Notes under the pieces: model-generated
Told to the model about the DNA's origin: nothing
Seen by the model: the letters and a program-made list of their open reading frames with translations, nothing else
Databases searched by the model: none
Origin: Lucifuga dentata
Lineage: Eukaryota; Chordata; Actinopteri; Ophidiiformes; Bythitidae
Direction: 5' to 3'
Length of the DNA stretch: 64,000 nt
NCBI GenBank assembly: GCA_014773175.1
Contig: VXCM01000966.1
Location: 1 to 64,000 of the forward strand
Translations under genes and position numbers: made by a program
Shown here: piece after piece, positions 11,004-25,483 of the stretch
How positions within the stretch are numbered: the first letter of the stretch is position 1
Layout of the letters: every line of letters begins with the position of its first letter

Positions 11004-14000
11004 ACATGTCTCCCTTTCAGGTTTAGCTGGTCATAAAAAAAATAATAATATAACAGCCAAAATTATCACCAAGGCAAAACTCATTCATTGCCTCACTCAT
11101 GTACTATGATACACAATACACCCATTAATCAACTGGGTTGTGATGAAAGATGATTGCCAACTAATGGATATTTGTAATAACACAGATTCAAGTCAGCCTT
11201 TTTCCTTAAATGGTACCAATGGACATGTCCAGTAATTACATCTCAAGATAAATGATGTGGGGAAATACTTGTCAAGTCAAGTAAATATTTTGGTTTTAAT
11301 ATTTGTGATTACTGAAAAGTCAGCTAAAGCGGATCTCATGGGTCACAGCACAGACAGAACCCGTAGAAATGAGTTCTGACATCTCCTGAGCTTAAAGAGA
11401 CTCAAGTATTCATTCAAACTCTTCATTTTCCAGAATAACTTTTAAGCTGACACTGACAAACTGTAAATGTGATGAAACAGTACAGTTGCCATAGAAACTA
11501 ATAGCTACAATGACCATAGAATGTTTTATTTTCGAGATAGAGATATAAAGCAGGAGTTAAACTCAGCCATTTTTGTAACAGTAATTCTTGTGTTGGATAG
11601 TATCTGTAAGTTGATCTCTCCAATGGAACTGAATTTGATAGATTAAAATTCAGTGATGCTGCTGCTGGGAACTGTTCATCCTCTCAGTGACAGGCTGGAA
11701 ATCAATCACAAACGTCACTTTTTATGTCATTCATTTAAATAGTGGCCATCATATTCTTCCAGGTATGCCAGCACTGCACTACACAGAAAAACATATCATT
11801 GTAAAAAAGGTATGAAAACTTATACATTATTTCTCTCCAAGAGCCCAAAGAGCTAAACATTCTTGCTTCATATTGCACCTTGTTCTAATTTATTAAAACA
11901 TTTTTGAGGACATTCTTGTAGTACACCATGTACGATATAAGACCCCTGGGAGATATTTACAGTGCATTTTTCTTTTTTTTTTTTTTTTTTTTTNTTTTTT
12001 TTTTTTTTTTTTTGTTCAAACTATTCTCATAAATATTCTTCACACACAACAATTTTTCATGTGCAAACTGTACTATTGCACACCTTCCCTTAATCTAACA
12101 CCAATTAGACGAAAAGAAAAGTCACCTCTGACTGCTTAACCACTTACAGTTAGCATGCAATCAGCATTAAACCAATAAATAAATAATAAAGAAAATATTT
12201 TTAGTTTCTGGTGTGATGTGTTTCACAGGGTCCTTCCCAGCAGATCCCAGCAGACTGCTGGTCTTTTTCATTTGATTAAACAAATTTAATCAAATTTTCC
12301 AGTTCTGCCAGGCTGGATCGGAGCCAAATAATTTGGACATTAAACATCCAAAGTTCATATGCTGATCATAACCACACTACACCAAATCAGTTCTGCTATA
12401 TCTACAATATTCACTCTGCTCTAGTATCAAGAGAGCACCACCACTATTAATATGTACATTTAGTATGGCCTTACTTATTACATTTATGATTAGCATTCAA
12501 GCTTTGTGTTTTAGTAACATTAATATGAAACTGACATAAAATACGTAAAAAGAAATCTAAGAATGTGGGCTGTTTTACATTAAACTGGGCTGCAGGAGTG
12601 TAATAAGGCATATTTAGGCTTTTTTCAAAATACGAAAAAGTGATTTTTAGGGTATTTGATACTGTACAAATGGTCTCCATTTGAATGGTGCTGCTTACAG
12701 TGAAAAATGCAACAGTCAAATCAGTCGCATGACAAGGCAATTTGTACAAGTTTCCTAATATGTGAGTATTCTTCTATGAAACAAACCTGCATCATCAGAG
12801 CTTCTTTAACTTCCCTCCTCTCCAACCGAGGCACAACACGAGCTTTGAAATTGCTTCAGTCTAACTATAATCTCTGTTTAGTCCTGACATTTCTGGAGCT
12901 GAATAACTCCGGACAGTGTTTGTAGTTGCATCTGCTGTTTCTGCTGAACTAGTTTACATTCATGGGATGTATGGAATTATGGAACCCTCAGGTACATTTT
13001 GTTCATTGCCTTCAGTGCCTCGTAACAGATTCTAAATATTTACACAATGAGTAAGACAGAGTATTTGCAAGGATTACCATTGTATGGTTATTCAGCTGAA
13101 ATTTGATGCTTTAGCCTCATCATTACTAAGCTTGCATCAAGCTGACGGTGGTCCTTTAGCTCTATAAATCCCCTTAGTTAAATGGGGTTTGACATGATCT
13201 CAATTCCTCATCATGCCCACTGTAGCCTAAAGAAAATATCAAAATGTTCTCCTGGTCGGCTTCAGAAGTCATTCCTGCATGATAAAAAAAAATGTACTTG
13301 AGCACTTTAATAGCTCTAAAGCAGCTATGGAAATTTGGATATGGAAAAGGGCTTAGTTATACTTTTTTATGCTTCAAGGATGATATTGAAGTACTAGGTA
13401 ATGGCACATTATCAGGTCAGAGGTCAAGGAATGCTTAGTTGTTTTTGACAGTGTGACTATAAGGCAATCTATCTATATTATCCCTTTAAGAGTTTATCCT
13501 AAGACCAAGGCCAAAACAGGAGCTACAAGGTTTTTATGAGTCATCACATTGCAGTTAGCATTCAAGAGTAATCAGCCAAGCAGTCAGACAGCCTGTACTG
13601 TCTATTTCAGTTTCTTGCATTATGAAAGTAATTTTTTTAACAGGATTGACAGGATTAAATTTGTAAGGGGAAAAGAATATTAAGAAATGGACATCTGAGA
13701 GATCCAAAGGATAAATGGTTTCATTAGGTTATTTTCTTAGAGTATCCTTAGGCAATGTCAGAACACAGCACAATGATTGTGTGTGAGGATATGTAAACAC
13801 GTTTAATCCTTTATCCCTCAGTGCTTGTTACAGACATGACATTGGTCTCTTGCAGCCTGATGGCACTGTCCATTGGCTGGGCCTGCTTCATGTCCACAGG
13901 AAGAGCAGAGGTCAAGCAAACAAACAACTTCCTGCTATTCCATATAACACATGGCATCTCGAATGTGGGAAAGCGATCCTACATCTGTATCTCATATGAA

Positions 14001-14685
14001 AAATGGACAGATGATATCCATGAAATCGATGCCGTGGAAGCTCTTAGTAGTGATGGCTTGAAGCTACTCATAAGATTTATGAAACTGTATCCATATCAAA
14101 TCTCAATCTGTGCTGCTCTTGGCCATTTAAATAATAAACCCACAAACCTTACTTTCAGGACATCAGAAATGCCAATTATATGTTAAACAGATGGAGGTGA
14201 GTAAATGCTCGTGTAGTGAGATAATCCCAGTTTAAGACTAGAAAACACCCAGAGAGCAAATACCTCCTCCAAGGCTGCACAATCATGTTGTTAATAATAA
14301 CAATTTGCTAATAACCTAAAGTATTTATATTATTTTTACTCTGCATCTGGATTTGAATATGAATGAAAACACAGAGTAATAGGCAATCATGCTGATAGTG
14401 GCATGATTGTTGGAGAAGAAATAGTCTGGGAAATCTGGCCTTTTTGGGAGACCAAATGCTAGTCAAATTTTTCAGGAACGTGTTGCCTGTTAGTTGCATT
14501 TGCATGATGTATTAAAGAGTTATGGCAGTTTATGCCAAATAGGTCACACCTTCAAGAATATGGGCAACCAATTAGGGGAAAACTCATGAAAAAAAAAACA
14601 AAAAAACAAATGACAAATATGGAGAAGATTTGGGGAAGAATAACTATTTTAAAGAAGAATGGTGAAAAAAAAAAACTTGTCAAAC

Positions 14686-14723
<38 letters not shown>

Positions 14724-14753
14724 NGAATGGTGAAAAAAAAAAACTTGTCAAAC

Positions 14754-14792
<39 letters not shown>

Positions 14793-17700
14793 GATTATTG
14801 TCTTCTGTGGGCCAACTAACTATCCATCAAATTTTAACTGAAATTTAAAATTTTAAATATTTTGAACAATGCAGAGTTATTCCGGCTCTGCTCCCTATTC
14901 TGGCCTCTGCGATTACAATGCATCCTGGCACAGAGCAGAGAGGAAGTATCACTTTAACGTGATACTTAATCTTTACCTCACATTTTAGAACATAAACCAT
15001 TTACTCCAATAAACGGCATGCTGTTCTCTACACATGTAGGTGTTCAGTACCATAAGTGGCCATTTGGATTGAAAATAGGATAAGTTCTACCCAAATCTAT
15101 CTTTTTGTCATTTCCAGGCTACAGATAGCCTGTGTTTTCCCACTACCACATTACCTCCACTATTGATGGATCTCTGAAATTCACTGAATAAGAAATTGAT
15201 TACAGTGATTTGGCAATGACTTGACTTGGCATCTTGATACTTTGGCTCTTGCCCTTCATCAGTCTTAACTACCTGTTTTCTCTCATACTTTCCCTTGAGC
15301 CAAAATTCCCTTCATCTGAGAGATTTAGCTCATCAGAGCCCTCTTTCCCCTGACAGTTACCTCAGCACCTTCCAGTTGTTGCTGTAATATCAAGCAGACC
15401 CTCCGATCAGGTGGGGGGAGAGGTGACTCACCCCTCCATGTCTCTCTGATTCAAAACAGACATCTGGATGTTTGCTCCTCTTGCACAGCAATAGGAGCCA
15501 GGGATTGCATAGTAGGGGTCATTCCATTCATATTTAATTTCCAACGTGGTATTGGCACAGATTTGACAGACATACACACACGCACACACATGCCACAGCG
15601 ACTCTACAATACTTTTCAGCTTAGAACCTCTTGCCGTTCTGTATTCTGTAAAGATCTTATCAAATTTCCTTTTTGTCTGCCAGTAACAGTGCAAGAAAGG
15701 ATTTAGAGTTGATTCCTTTGAGCTTACAGCTGTTCTCTTAATGTTTCTGCTCTTTAGATTCAATTAAAGTAATAAAAGATACAATTCCAAACCCCATGAT
15801 CCTATATTTCCCTGTCCTGCTCACCTTTGATAAGTAAACAGCAAAGTGTCTGTCTCACCTGAGCTGCACAAGTGTTCAGATCAGCAAGACAGTGTTGCTT
15901 CCCATCTGATTAGTCTGAACACTGGATGTTTTTCGCAGAAGTTCTCTTCTGCTGTTATTGAGAAGTCCAGGCATCACACAACTACTTTTATCTTCTGTAA
16001 CATTATATAACCAGAAATAAGCTTTGTCCTTCTGATAAACGAGTGAGGTTGGATGTGGGTGTAAATTAAGTGCATTTCTATACTATAATGACAGAACTCC
16101 TGACAAAATGTTTGACTGTAGCAGACAGTTTATACAATTACAGATGTAACTTCGCCACCACATCTGTCACCTCATATGAAAATGTGTGAACGGATGTGGC
16201 CGACTAAAAACCACATCTGTCTACTCAATAAATGATTATTTAGACATTTTGACTGGCTCAAAAAATATTTGCACAAGAACATGCATTTCATTGTAAAAAA
16301 GGTTATAAAGTATATCAAAGCTACATTTTATATTTTACTTGCAGGTTATTGGCAGGAAGAACCAACAGGCAACAAATGGAGAGAATTAATTTAATAAGAG
16401 ACAGAAATATGCATAAATATTTTGACAACATGGGCTGGAGCATGAAAATACAGGAACAGCTGTGGGTGTATAAAGTAATTGGATCCTGCATACATTGGAG
16501 GAAAAAATATTGTGGTTGGGAGTTGACAAATGCATAATAGAGGAAGGTGGGAAGAGTGAAAGGGGCTGTAGGTGAGAGGGTGAAGTACTTCAGTGGTGAT
16601 TTAACTTTTGCTAAGCTCTGTAATGCTCACCACAGCTGAGGTGGCTGGGATCAAATGGACAGGATAATATTTATAACACACATTTATTGTTCACTTCTTT
16701 TTCACTTGTTGCTGTTAACATTGTTTTAAAAATGAAAAGTTAATTTGCAACAATGCATAACACCATTTTTTAAAATTGTAAAAATCATGTTTTATTGTGC
16801 AGTCTTGATAATATTGATTAATCTGACATGAGGTTGAAATTTAAAAAATCTAAATAAATTAAGAAACAGGAGTAACCTACAGTTTGAATGATATTACCTG
16901 GAATGCATAAATAAAAAATATGACTTCAAAAATGTATTTGTTTTGTAAATGAACTCTTCAGATATTTCCGAATACCCTCATGTTTGCTCTCAATCTTTGT
17001 CATTGTGGTTTGTTTTTGAATTTGACTTTTTCTATTAGATCTGCTTTCACATTGTATCTTGTTCTCATCTTACTGAAAGGTCCTTCAAAGTTGTTTGTCT
17101 TTCTAATTAAATGATTGCCATCCCTTCATAAGTCCCTTACCTCTTCCCAGACTGTTACTGTAAAAGAAAGAAATTCTTTGCCTTTCTTAGTTGAATTGAA
17201 GTTAAACAAATGACAAAGATGCAGTGAGCCATTTAAGGAGGAAAAAGATAAAAACAAACATATTCTGGCATGTCAGTGCTGATCATGGCCCCGAAGAGCA
17301 CAATAGACAAAGAAAATGGTTTGTAGTTGTTTCTGACCACGCAGGAAATCCAGTATGATGTAATCCAGACTATTGATGTAGTAAAATATAGCCTTGACAA
17401 GGGAAAGTTATCCAATTTAGTGAATATAAATGCCATATTCCAATTTCAGGTCATTACAGCTTATAATTGTTTTGTAAGAAAGACAGTAATAGCACTATAT
17501 GAAATAGTTATCAGTACATACAGCATAATACATGAGGGTTAGTGTTCAGAGATAATTAACAGGAGTCAGATGTTACAGAAGTTATCATGAGCTGTTATCT
17601 GAAGCAAAACATGTAAATGAGAATCTTTGATTGCAGCACAGTTCCCATTTACCCAGTGTAGACAAACTTAGCTAAAACTGTGCAATCTAGCAATCAATCA

Positions 17701-20537
17701 CTGAATAGCTACCAACTATTTATCAGCAGTGGCAGCAGAGTGTTCAAATTTTCTTTTAATAACTGTTGGATCTGTTATTCATTACCTCATGTTATGTCCT
17801 CTTGCAGCTGGATCCTGTTATGCAGCATGACACAAGACAGTGCAAGAGTTTCACGCTGTCAGTGTTATGCCTTTTGGCTATTTTTGTAGCAAAGAAGAAG
17901 TGGCATATTTCATCATAACTTTATGGTGGATTGGAGTGTGATAGCGAGGACACAGGAAATTTTTGATTTAAATGATTTGGACTTTTAGGATCAACAGCTT
18001 GATAGTGAGCTAATACTAACTGCATGCCTTTAGACATGACTAAATCCAAAGACTGAGATGATTAAAGATAATGTTTAAAATGAATAAGTCGCATTACATG
18101 GTTGGTGAGTGTTTAGCTCACTTGAAACTATGATAAATGGTGTGGAAGATGGGATGTAGGAATCAGTTGTGGGGGTCTTAGATAACAGGGTTGCTACACA
18201 TAAGAACATAAATTTGCACATACCTAACCAAAAATCAAATGTTGCAGTGAATTTATTAGTTAGTTTGGTCCACGGTACTGAAGTCACATTTGATTTGCAC
18301 TTATTTTATAGTTTACAGCTAATGTAAACAGGAAATGCATATTAACACATACAATTATGACAATCTGAAAGTATTACTTTACTAAATCTGTTTGAAGACA
18401 TGCTCAGTCAGTTAAACTGTTTCCTGTCAGGTTGCACTTTGTTAAAGTGAACTGATCAAAAGAAACATGGAGTTAATCACATTTATGACACTGAGGTGAT
18501 TTTGGGGTATTTGCACCCCTAAGTGAAACAAGTTAGACTATAAGAAGGAATTTAACCTGGATCAGCTAACAGGAATTTGCACATTGTACATTAGATACAC
18601 ACAAACAAGAGCGTACAGCAGCATGAGATAGTAAGAAGGGATGGGATAGTTTCATTATGAGATAAGAGTGCAATATTTCCATTTTCACATTGCCAGTGTA
18701 GAGTACAGAATTCTTGCATGCAGATAGAGCTATTCATTAAATCTGTTTTAAAGGCAAAACTCCACCTGAATTAATCCCGAAGTGAAGGATATTATATGCA
18801 TTACACAAAAAAAAAAAAAAAAGNAAAAAAAAAAAAAAAAAGGATATACATATACACAAGGTTAATAACCTGGTTCCATTCTCTCACTGTTGTTTCATGA
18901 GAATTCAATCAACTGAGAGCAGCTGCAACCAGTTTAAAGTTTGTGAACACTTTACCCCTAAATACTAAGACTGAAACCTGATTGTAATGTGGGACTGTAA
19001 GTCGGTGCAGTGCACATCACAACGTCTTAGTTGATAGTCTAGTGTAAATAAAGGTCTTATCAATTAATTGCATGCTAGATACACACAAAGGGTTGTACTA
19101 AACAGGCAGTTTAACTGATTGATTTAATACAGCCCCGTAGATCAATGAGCCATAAGTGAAATCTGCAAAGTGCATGCCTTGGAGTCAAACAAAACTAAAA
19201 CAAACACATGCTTAGCCCTATCACAGGCGCACGGAAGACACACAAACAGACCTTATCTAACTGCAAACAGATTTGTTACAATGCAGGAAATAAATCTGCA
19301 TAAGTAGGGTTTACAAAGTACTTGGCTGAGTATCATATTGGATTATTTTCCTTTGTTTTCTGATAAGGGCATGTTAAACATACCATTTAGAACATGTTGT
19401 TATGTTGCTGAATTAATCCTTTGTGGTTCAATGGCATCAATGCCATGTGAGCTATGGCAGTGTACCATGATATGAGATTTTGTGCTATTATACGATAGAA
19501 ACACAGTCACCTTAACAATGCATTCTTTGGAAAATGAATTTCTTTGTTTTGGTACAACATTGTGTTAAAGCATGCAGGGTGGGAGGCTGAGCATGTCAGT
19601 TCAAAAGGCCATCTTTGTTTGCAGACAGAATAAGAACACAGAGAAACTTAACATAACTCATTACCAACTATTATGAGACTACAGTATGGGATACAGAAAT
19701 AATATTTTTTTTTAATTCCAGTGCATGGAAAGTTTGTGGTAGCTGCAACAATTGTGATACCACAGAGGAAATGTTTTTCCTCATTCTCCCCACTCGTGGT
19801 ATGTTTTATTTGCTTCTATATCTGATTAACTGTGTATTACAACTATTATGTTTTGACTAGAGAGGTCATCACTCAAAAGTGCTTTACAGGACATACACTG
19901 TACCATACAAAGGTGTGTTGCAATAAAATCCATATTGTTTATGTGCTTCTAAGTGTAGAAGTGCATACTTTTAGATCTGAGTGAGGTGTGTTTGGAAATA
20001 TTAAGAGGACTGGTACCAGAATCCCCAGCCTTGCTTTTGCTACAACTGTGGTGGCCAAACTAATCATATCACAGCATTAATGAAAAGGCCTTTTGAACTA
20101 GGAAGCCACAGGCGGAAAGCTGGGTGTTAGTCCATGGGTGGTCCATTCCCTCCCGATTGTCATACAGGCCTCAGGCAAGGTCATAATCTGATTATATTCT
20201 TATTTTCATCTCAATAAATTCACATAAATGAATTGCACCTGCCTATGAGTGCTGAGTAAAGGCAAAAAAAAAAAAAAAAANAAAAAAAAAAAAAAAAGTG
20301 AAACAACCAAACTGAATCACTTTGATCAGGATATGGAAACAGATATATTTTGGTTTTGAAAATGGACAAAGTGACTTGTATTTCTGTTTTAGTTTTTCAG
20401 CTTTTATCTAAACAACACCCACCATGTGTTTTAGCATTTATAACAGCAAATAATAAATTCTCTTTGCTTAGAAATTCTCTTGGGATAGTGAACTTGGCAA
20501 GTTGTCCATTAGATCAAGAGTACATGTACATAACAAA

Positions 20538-20538
<1 letters not shown>
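11004..20538. other. Non-coding stretch, no gene seen
   Basis: About 9.5 kb without a recognisable exon. It holds poly(T)/poly(A) joints at N11994, N18824 and N20281 and an (ATT)n microsatellite. The longest ORF (13821-14186, 121 codons) shows no family features and no splice context I can defend. Confidence 0.5.
14687..14791 (+). repeat. (ATT)n microsatellite, duplicated around an assembly joint
   Basis: Two ATT tracts, each preceded by GAATGGTG, poly(A) and CTTGTCAAACT and separated by N14724. One copy is probably artificial. Confidence 0.9.
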
Positions 20539-20602
<64 letters not shown>

Positions 20603-20613
20603 TGTGTGTGTGT
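20539..20613 (+). repeat. (TG)n microsatellite
   Basis: Long TG run with one TA interruption. Confidence 0.97.
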
Positions 20614-20920
20614 TGAATAAAGGCTGAGATTTGAGGGCTGTGTGTGAGTGTGTGGAATTATTTACAGTTTCAGAAACACATATGCATGCATAGAGCGGAT
20701 ACGATGCTAACATGAACATCTGTGAATGATGAGGATATTTCATCAACAATGACTGAGTGATAAAGTGGTTTAAGACAAGCTGCTTTGTATTAGTTGACAA
20801 CAAATGTCATCGCACAGGAAATTTCATTTAATTCCAGAGATGAGAGAGGGACAGTGGTATGGGCTGCAATGCATAAACCTCACATAAAGCATTAAAAGTA
20901 CCGTACATTTTTTTTTTTTT

Positions 20921-21770
20921 NNNNNNNNNNNNNNNNNNNNNNNNNNNNNNNNNNNNNNNNNNNNNNNNNNNNNNNNNNNNNNNNNNNNNNNNNNNNNNNN
21001 NNNNNNNNNNNNNNNNNNNNNNNNNNNNNNNNNNNNNNNNNNNNNNNNNNNNNNNNNNNNNNNNNNNNNNNNNNNNNNNNNNNNNNNNNNNNNNNNNNNN
21101 NNNNNNNNNNNNNNNNNNNNNNNNNNNNNNNNNNNNNNNNNNNNNNNNNNNNNNNNNNNNNNNNNNNNNNNNNNNNNNNNNNNNNNNNNNNNNNNNNNNN
21201 NNNNNNNNNNNNNNNNNNNNNNNNNNNNNNNNNNNNNNNNNNNNNNNNNNNNNNNNNNNNNNNNNNNNNNNNNNNNNNNNNNNNNNNNNNNNNNNNNNNN
21301 NNNNNNNNNNNNNNNNNNNNNNNNNNNNNNNNNNNNNNNNNNNNNNNNNNNNNNNNNNNNNNNNNNNNNNNNNNNNNNNNNNNNNNNNNNNNNNNNNNNN
21401 NNNNNNNNNNNNNNNNNNNNNNNNNNNNNNNNNNNNNNNNNNNNNNNNNNNNNNNNNNNNNNNNNNNNNNNNNNNNNNNNNNNNNNNNNNNNNNNNNNNN
21501 NNNNNNNNNNNNNNNNNNNNNNNNNNNNNNNNNNNNNNNNNNNNNNNNNNNNNNNNNNNNNNNNNNNNNNNNNNNNNNNNNNNNNNNNNNNNNNNNNNNN
21601 NNNNNNNNNNNNNNNNNNNNNNNNNNNNNNNNNNNNNNNNNNNNNNNNNNNNNNNNNNNNNNNNNNNNNNNNNNNNNNNNNNNNNNNNNNNNNNNNNNNN
21701 NNNNNNNNNNNNNNNNNNNNNNNNNNNNNNNNNNNNNNNNNNNNNNNNNNNNNNNNNNNNNNNNNNNNNN
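20921..21770. other. Assembly gap (850 N)
   Basis: A run of 850 N between poly(T) ends (20908-20920 and 21772-21790). It lies at the 3' side of the LINE fragment on the minus strand and probably hides low-complexity or repeat sequence. Confidence 0.99.
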
Positions 21771-21784
21771 GTTTTTTTTTTTTT

Positions 21785-22990
21785 TTTTTTGGCATTTTCC
21801 CATATCGCTACACAGTAATTTATGTACAGAGCAATAATTGAATAGTACAGAATATGAAATGCGTTATCATTCAACAGATTTTTGGCTTTATATGGAATTG
21901 CTATTGATTTTGACACTTTAGATCCCACGAGTTATGTGCGATTTCCAGCACAATTTATCATCGATTATAACCCCTAAAAATTTAGTTTCCTTTACTCTTT
22001 CAATTTCTATATTTCCTATTTTTATTTGAGCGTTTATGCTGATCGTTCGATTACTAAATATCATAAATTTAGTTTATTCAAGTTAATTTATTAATATCAA
22101 ACCAGTTTTTTACTTTATCCATTTCTCTGTCAACTGTGTGTAACATACTGTCTAAATGTTTTCCTGAATAAAATAAGTTAGTATCATCAGCAAATAAGAT
22201 ATATTTGAACAAATCCGACGTCATACTTAAATCATTCATATATAAAATAAACAACTTAGGGCCTAACACTGAGCCCTGCGGTACTCCGCAGTTTACCTGT
22301 AGTAGTAGTTCTGAAACGGTGTCATCTATTTTAACATACTGATATCTGTTCTTTAAATAGCTTGATAACCATGAATGTGCAACTCCTCTAATACCATATC
22401 TTCCTAACTTCTTCAATAATAGTTCATGATCTATTGTATCAAAAGCTTTCTTAAGGTCAACAAAGATTCCTATCATATATTCTTTTTTGTCTACTGCAGT
22501 TGATATTTCCTCTACTAGCTCTTTTAGTGTCATTGCAGTTGAATGTTTAGCACAAAATCCATACTGATTATCATTTAAAATATTATGTTTCTCTATAAAC
22601 TTATCTAACCTAGTTACAAACAATTTTTCTGATATTTTTGCTGTTTTCATATGATCAGGAAATACCCCAGATGTAAAAGATAAATTACAGATATAAGTAA
22701 ATGGTTCAATCACACACTCAATAATATTCTTAAGTAATAACATGTCGAATTCATCACAGTCCGTTGACCTTTTTCCCTTACAGTTCTTAACTAAATTCAA
22801 AACTTCTGCTTCTTCCACACCGACAAGAAACATGGTGTTGATGTTGTTAACATAGGAATTCCCAGTATAATCATCCACCGTTATCTCACAGGTATCTCTA
22901 TAGCCAAATTTGGCACTACATTCACAAAAAAATTATTGAATTCATTAGCACTTATTTTCATAACATATTCATATTCTACATGGAAAAGCA
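21785..22990 (-). pseudogene. Non-LTR retrotransposon (Jockey-superfamily-like) reverse transcriptase, frameshifted
   Basis: Minus-strand segments read ANEFNNFFVNVVPNLA (before 22878), then the RT core at 22878-22078: NILNDNQYGF, IFVDLKKAFDTIDHELLLKK, VNCGVPQGSVLGPKLFILYM and ILFADDTNLF, with the catalytic A/FADD intact. After the stop at 22078 the sequence continues in another frame as TKFMIFSNRT and FLGVIIDDKLCWKSHI, then in a third as IPYKAKNLLNDNAFHILYYS and INYCVAIWENA. At least three frame breaks make it inactive. Poly(A) follows directly at the N gap; the 5' end is truncated near 22990. Confidence 0.88.
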
Positions 22991-24907
22991 GGTGTTTGTC
23001 TCCACAATAGATGGGATTTTGTGGCACCGATGTGCTAAAAGCTGTGTTTTACCAATATGTTTTACTACATATTCATTGGATTCCTTATGATGAAAGTTAA
23101 ATACTAATAAATAAATACCCATTTAAGTCGGCACAATCATGGTTTCTGTTGTTGAGTGTTAGAACATGGCAATGCCTCCATCCACAGGGCACAAGTGGTA
23201 ACTGCATATTTTAATGAGAATCTTAATGAGAAATGTAAAGCAATGTCCTGTAGGTGCAGACACTAGGAAAATCCAAGAACTGAGGATGTTCAAAACATTT
23301 TATCTTTGTGTTTCCTAGATTTTTAGTTACCTGTACCTTAAATCAGGCTTATAGACTACACTATAATGCAGTCATCCTCAAAGTCTGGACTCCGGTCCGG
23401 ATCCAGATTGAACCATAGCTGTCTCTGGACTCTGAGCAAATTATACTTTTCACATGTATGATATGTATTATTGGTGACACATCGCTGCGACAGGAGTCAA
23501 AATTCTCTGAAACTGAATGTCCAACTGTTCCACTGTCTGTGTGTGAGAATGTCCACTCTGCATTGGTTTTGGTCCAATCACATTCAGCGTTCTGTCATTT
23601 CCATGACAACAATGGGTTGACACGGCATTGGGCTCATTGAGAGTTGACAGGGTAGCACCCTCCTGCTCAACACCTTAAATTCCTGGTAAAAAAATGAGGA
23701 TCTAATCCATCCCTGGCTTGACTGACTTTAATAAATGGACCTTTGTCTTATTGAAAATTTCATGTTTTCTTAAATACCTTTATGATTTGTATTTGAGTAC
23801 CCCTACTATAATGAATGCATGTATCAGTGGTGTGTGCTGCTTTGAGGTCACATGATCAGGTTGTTCATGCAGCATTTCATTATAGAGAATCAGTCACTAA
23901 AAGCTAATTAATATTAACACATAATCAGTGTCAGTATGCATTTCCAATTAATGTGGAACAGTGTTATGTTATTAGTGGCTGAAGTTTTTTAATTAAAAAT
24001 TACAAAATGCATTAATCAAATGACAAATTTTCACAAGGTTTCACTGATTTATTGTTTTGTTAATATTTGTGCAAGGATAAGAGTTACAAAATCTACAGAC
24101 TAGAGATGATAATATATCCTGTTTCTATCATACATTGTTATTTATACAAGTATTTTTAACAGTATGTATATATATTCAAATGTACCTATTACACTTTATA
24201 GATATATTTATAATCCTTAAAGACAAACAAGAAACACGAAGAGAAAACATTTCCATCTAAACACACAGCCTGAACTGACCATGTGCAATCTAGTCATTAT
24301 GTAAGTTTCAGTGATACTGATGTGCTATATTGTTCTTAGTACAACTTAATGAAAATAAAAACACAGAGCCTACAAATGCAACACAATTCCCTGTACTGTT
24401 TATAAGTGCATTAGTCATTTGAATTGCAGGAGACACAGTTTGTTTCTTGAGGTAAAACATACATTTTCCCCATGCAAATGGAACACTTCTCTGATTATTA
24501 ATTTTATTTCCATGTATTACTTATGGAATGACAAGTCTATAATGTGTGCAATTATGACTCATGTTATCTGTATAACTGTTGTTGTAGACTGGTGTAAATG
24601 CCTAGTTTACTTCCACATCCACCGGCATATACTAGCAAAAAAGTGATACTCCATCCAAAATCTGAGTATCAAACACACACCGTCTGTTGACTTGAAACTG
24701 GCTCTAAGAATTTTGTAGTTTCCTCATTCACAAAGCAGCTGTAGTCAGCCTGGATTCATGTTGGATACAATGGATTCCAGCAGTGAAGAGTTCCAATCAG
24801 GAAAAAAAAAATAAAAATTATATATATATATATATATATATATCAGACATTCATAGAAACTTCTTCTGCAGTATAATCCATTTCCCCTGTTTGCTCAGCA
24901 GCCAATA
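22991..24907. other. Non-coding stretch, no gene seen
   Basis: AT-rich sequence without recognisable exons; an (AT)n run lies at about 24819-24842. Confidence 0.5.
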
Positions 24908-25483
24908 TGTTTGAGCCTAATATATTCAATTTTCAAACATGTTACTGACAACCATTTTCCAAAGGATAAAACTGTATTTCAGCTTTCTTGATATTTTGCA
25001 AAATCTCTTGATCTTTCAAAATAAAATATTCAAACGATACACCCACCTTAAAAATCTATGTTTCTCCTGCTAATAGTTACACACAGCCTTATGAAGTCAC
25101 AGTCGTTTAAATTTTTTCATAAACACAAGTCTTCTTTTGGGATTATATTTCCTGGTGGAGACATACATTCACTCCATGCTTTTTATTGCGCTTAAACACA
25201 ATAAATTACGTAACTTAAACGTTTAAATTATGAAAAAAAAAAAAAAACCTGAATATACGTCACGGTAATGGATTATGTATCCCAAGAACGTTTCAAGTAT
25301 CAACAAGTTGATTTTAATAGCATACCAGAATGAACTGAAACCAATGGTGGTCTGGAAGGTAGGAAAAAAAAATTTCACTGTTTCCAGTAGTATGCTTTGG
25401 GAAATGATTGTCAATAATGTTACATGTATGAAAATTGAATATATTAGGCTCAAACATGCAAAATGGCCGGTATGGCCCTTTAA
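24908..25483 (+). mobile_element. TTAA-flanked inverted-repeat DNA transposon, copy B
   Basis: Same orientation and interior as copy A. The right end is complete: the terminal repeat passes through CAAACATGCAAAATGG to GGCCCTTTAA with TTAA at 25480-25483. The left outermost ~30 bases are lost or diverged before TGTTTGAGCCTAATATATTC. Confidence 0.8.

Noticed and set aside
13821..14186. 121-codon plus-strand ORF, the longest unexplained one in the gene-poor half
   Set aside because: No recognisable domain, no splice context I can defend and AT-rich surroundings. Length alone is compatible with chance.
14253..14300. Possible third copy of the SINE-like repeat seen at 2822
   Set aside because: Only a short resemblance (TACCTCCTCCAAGGCTG), not enough to call.
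20350..20803. ORFs with Cys-Val or His-Thr repeats
   Set aside because: Translations of the (TG)n microsatellite.
20824..21928. Very long minus-strand ORFs of more than 300 codons
   Set aside because: Mostly translated N bases across the assembly gap; only the terminal LINE segment is real.
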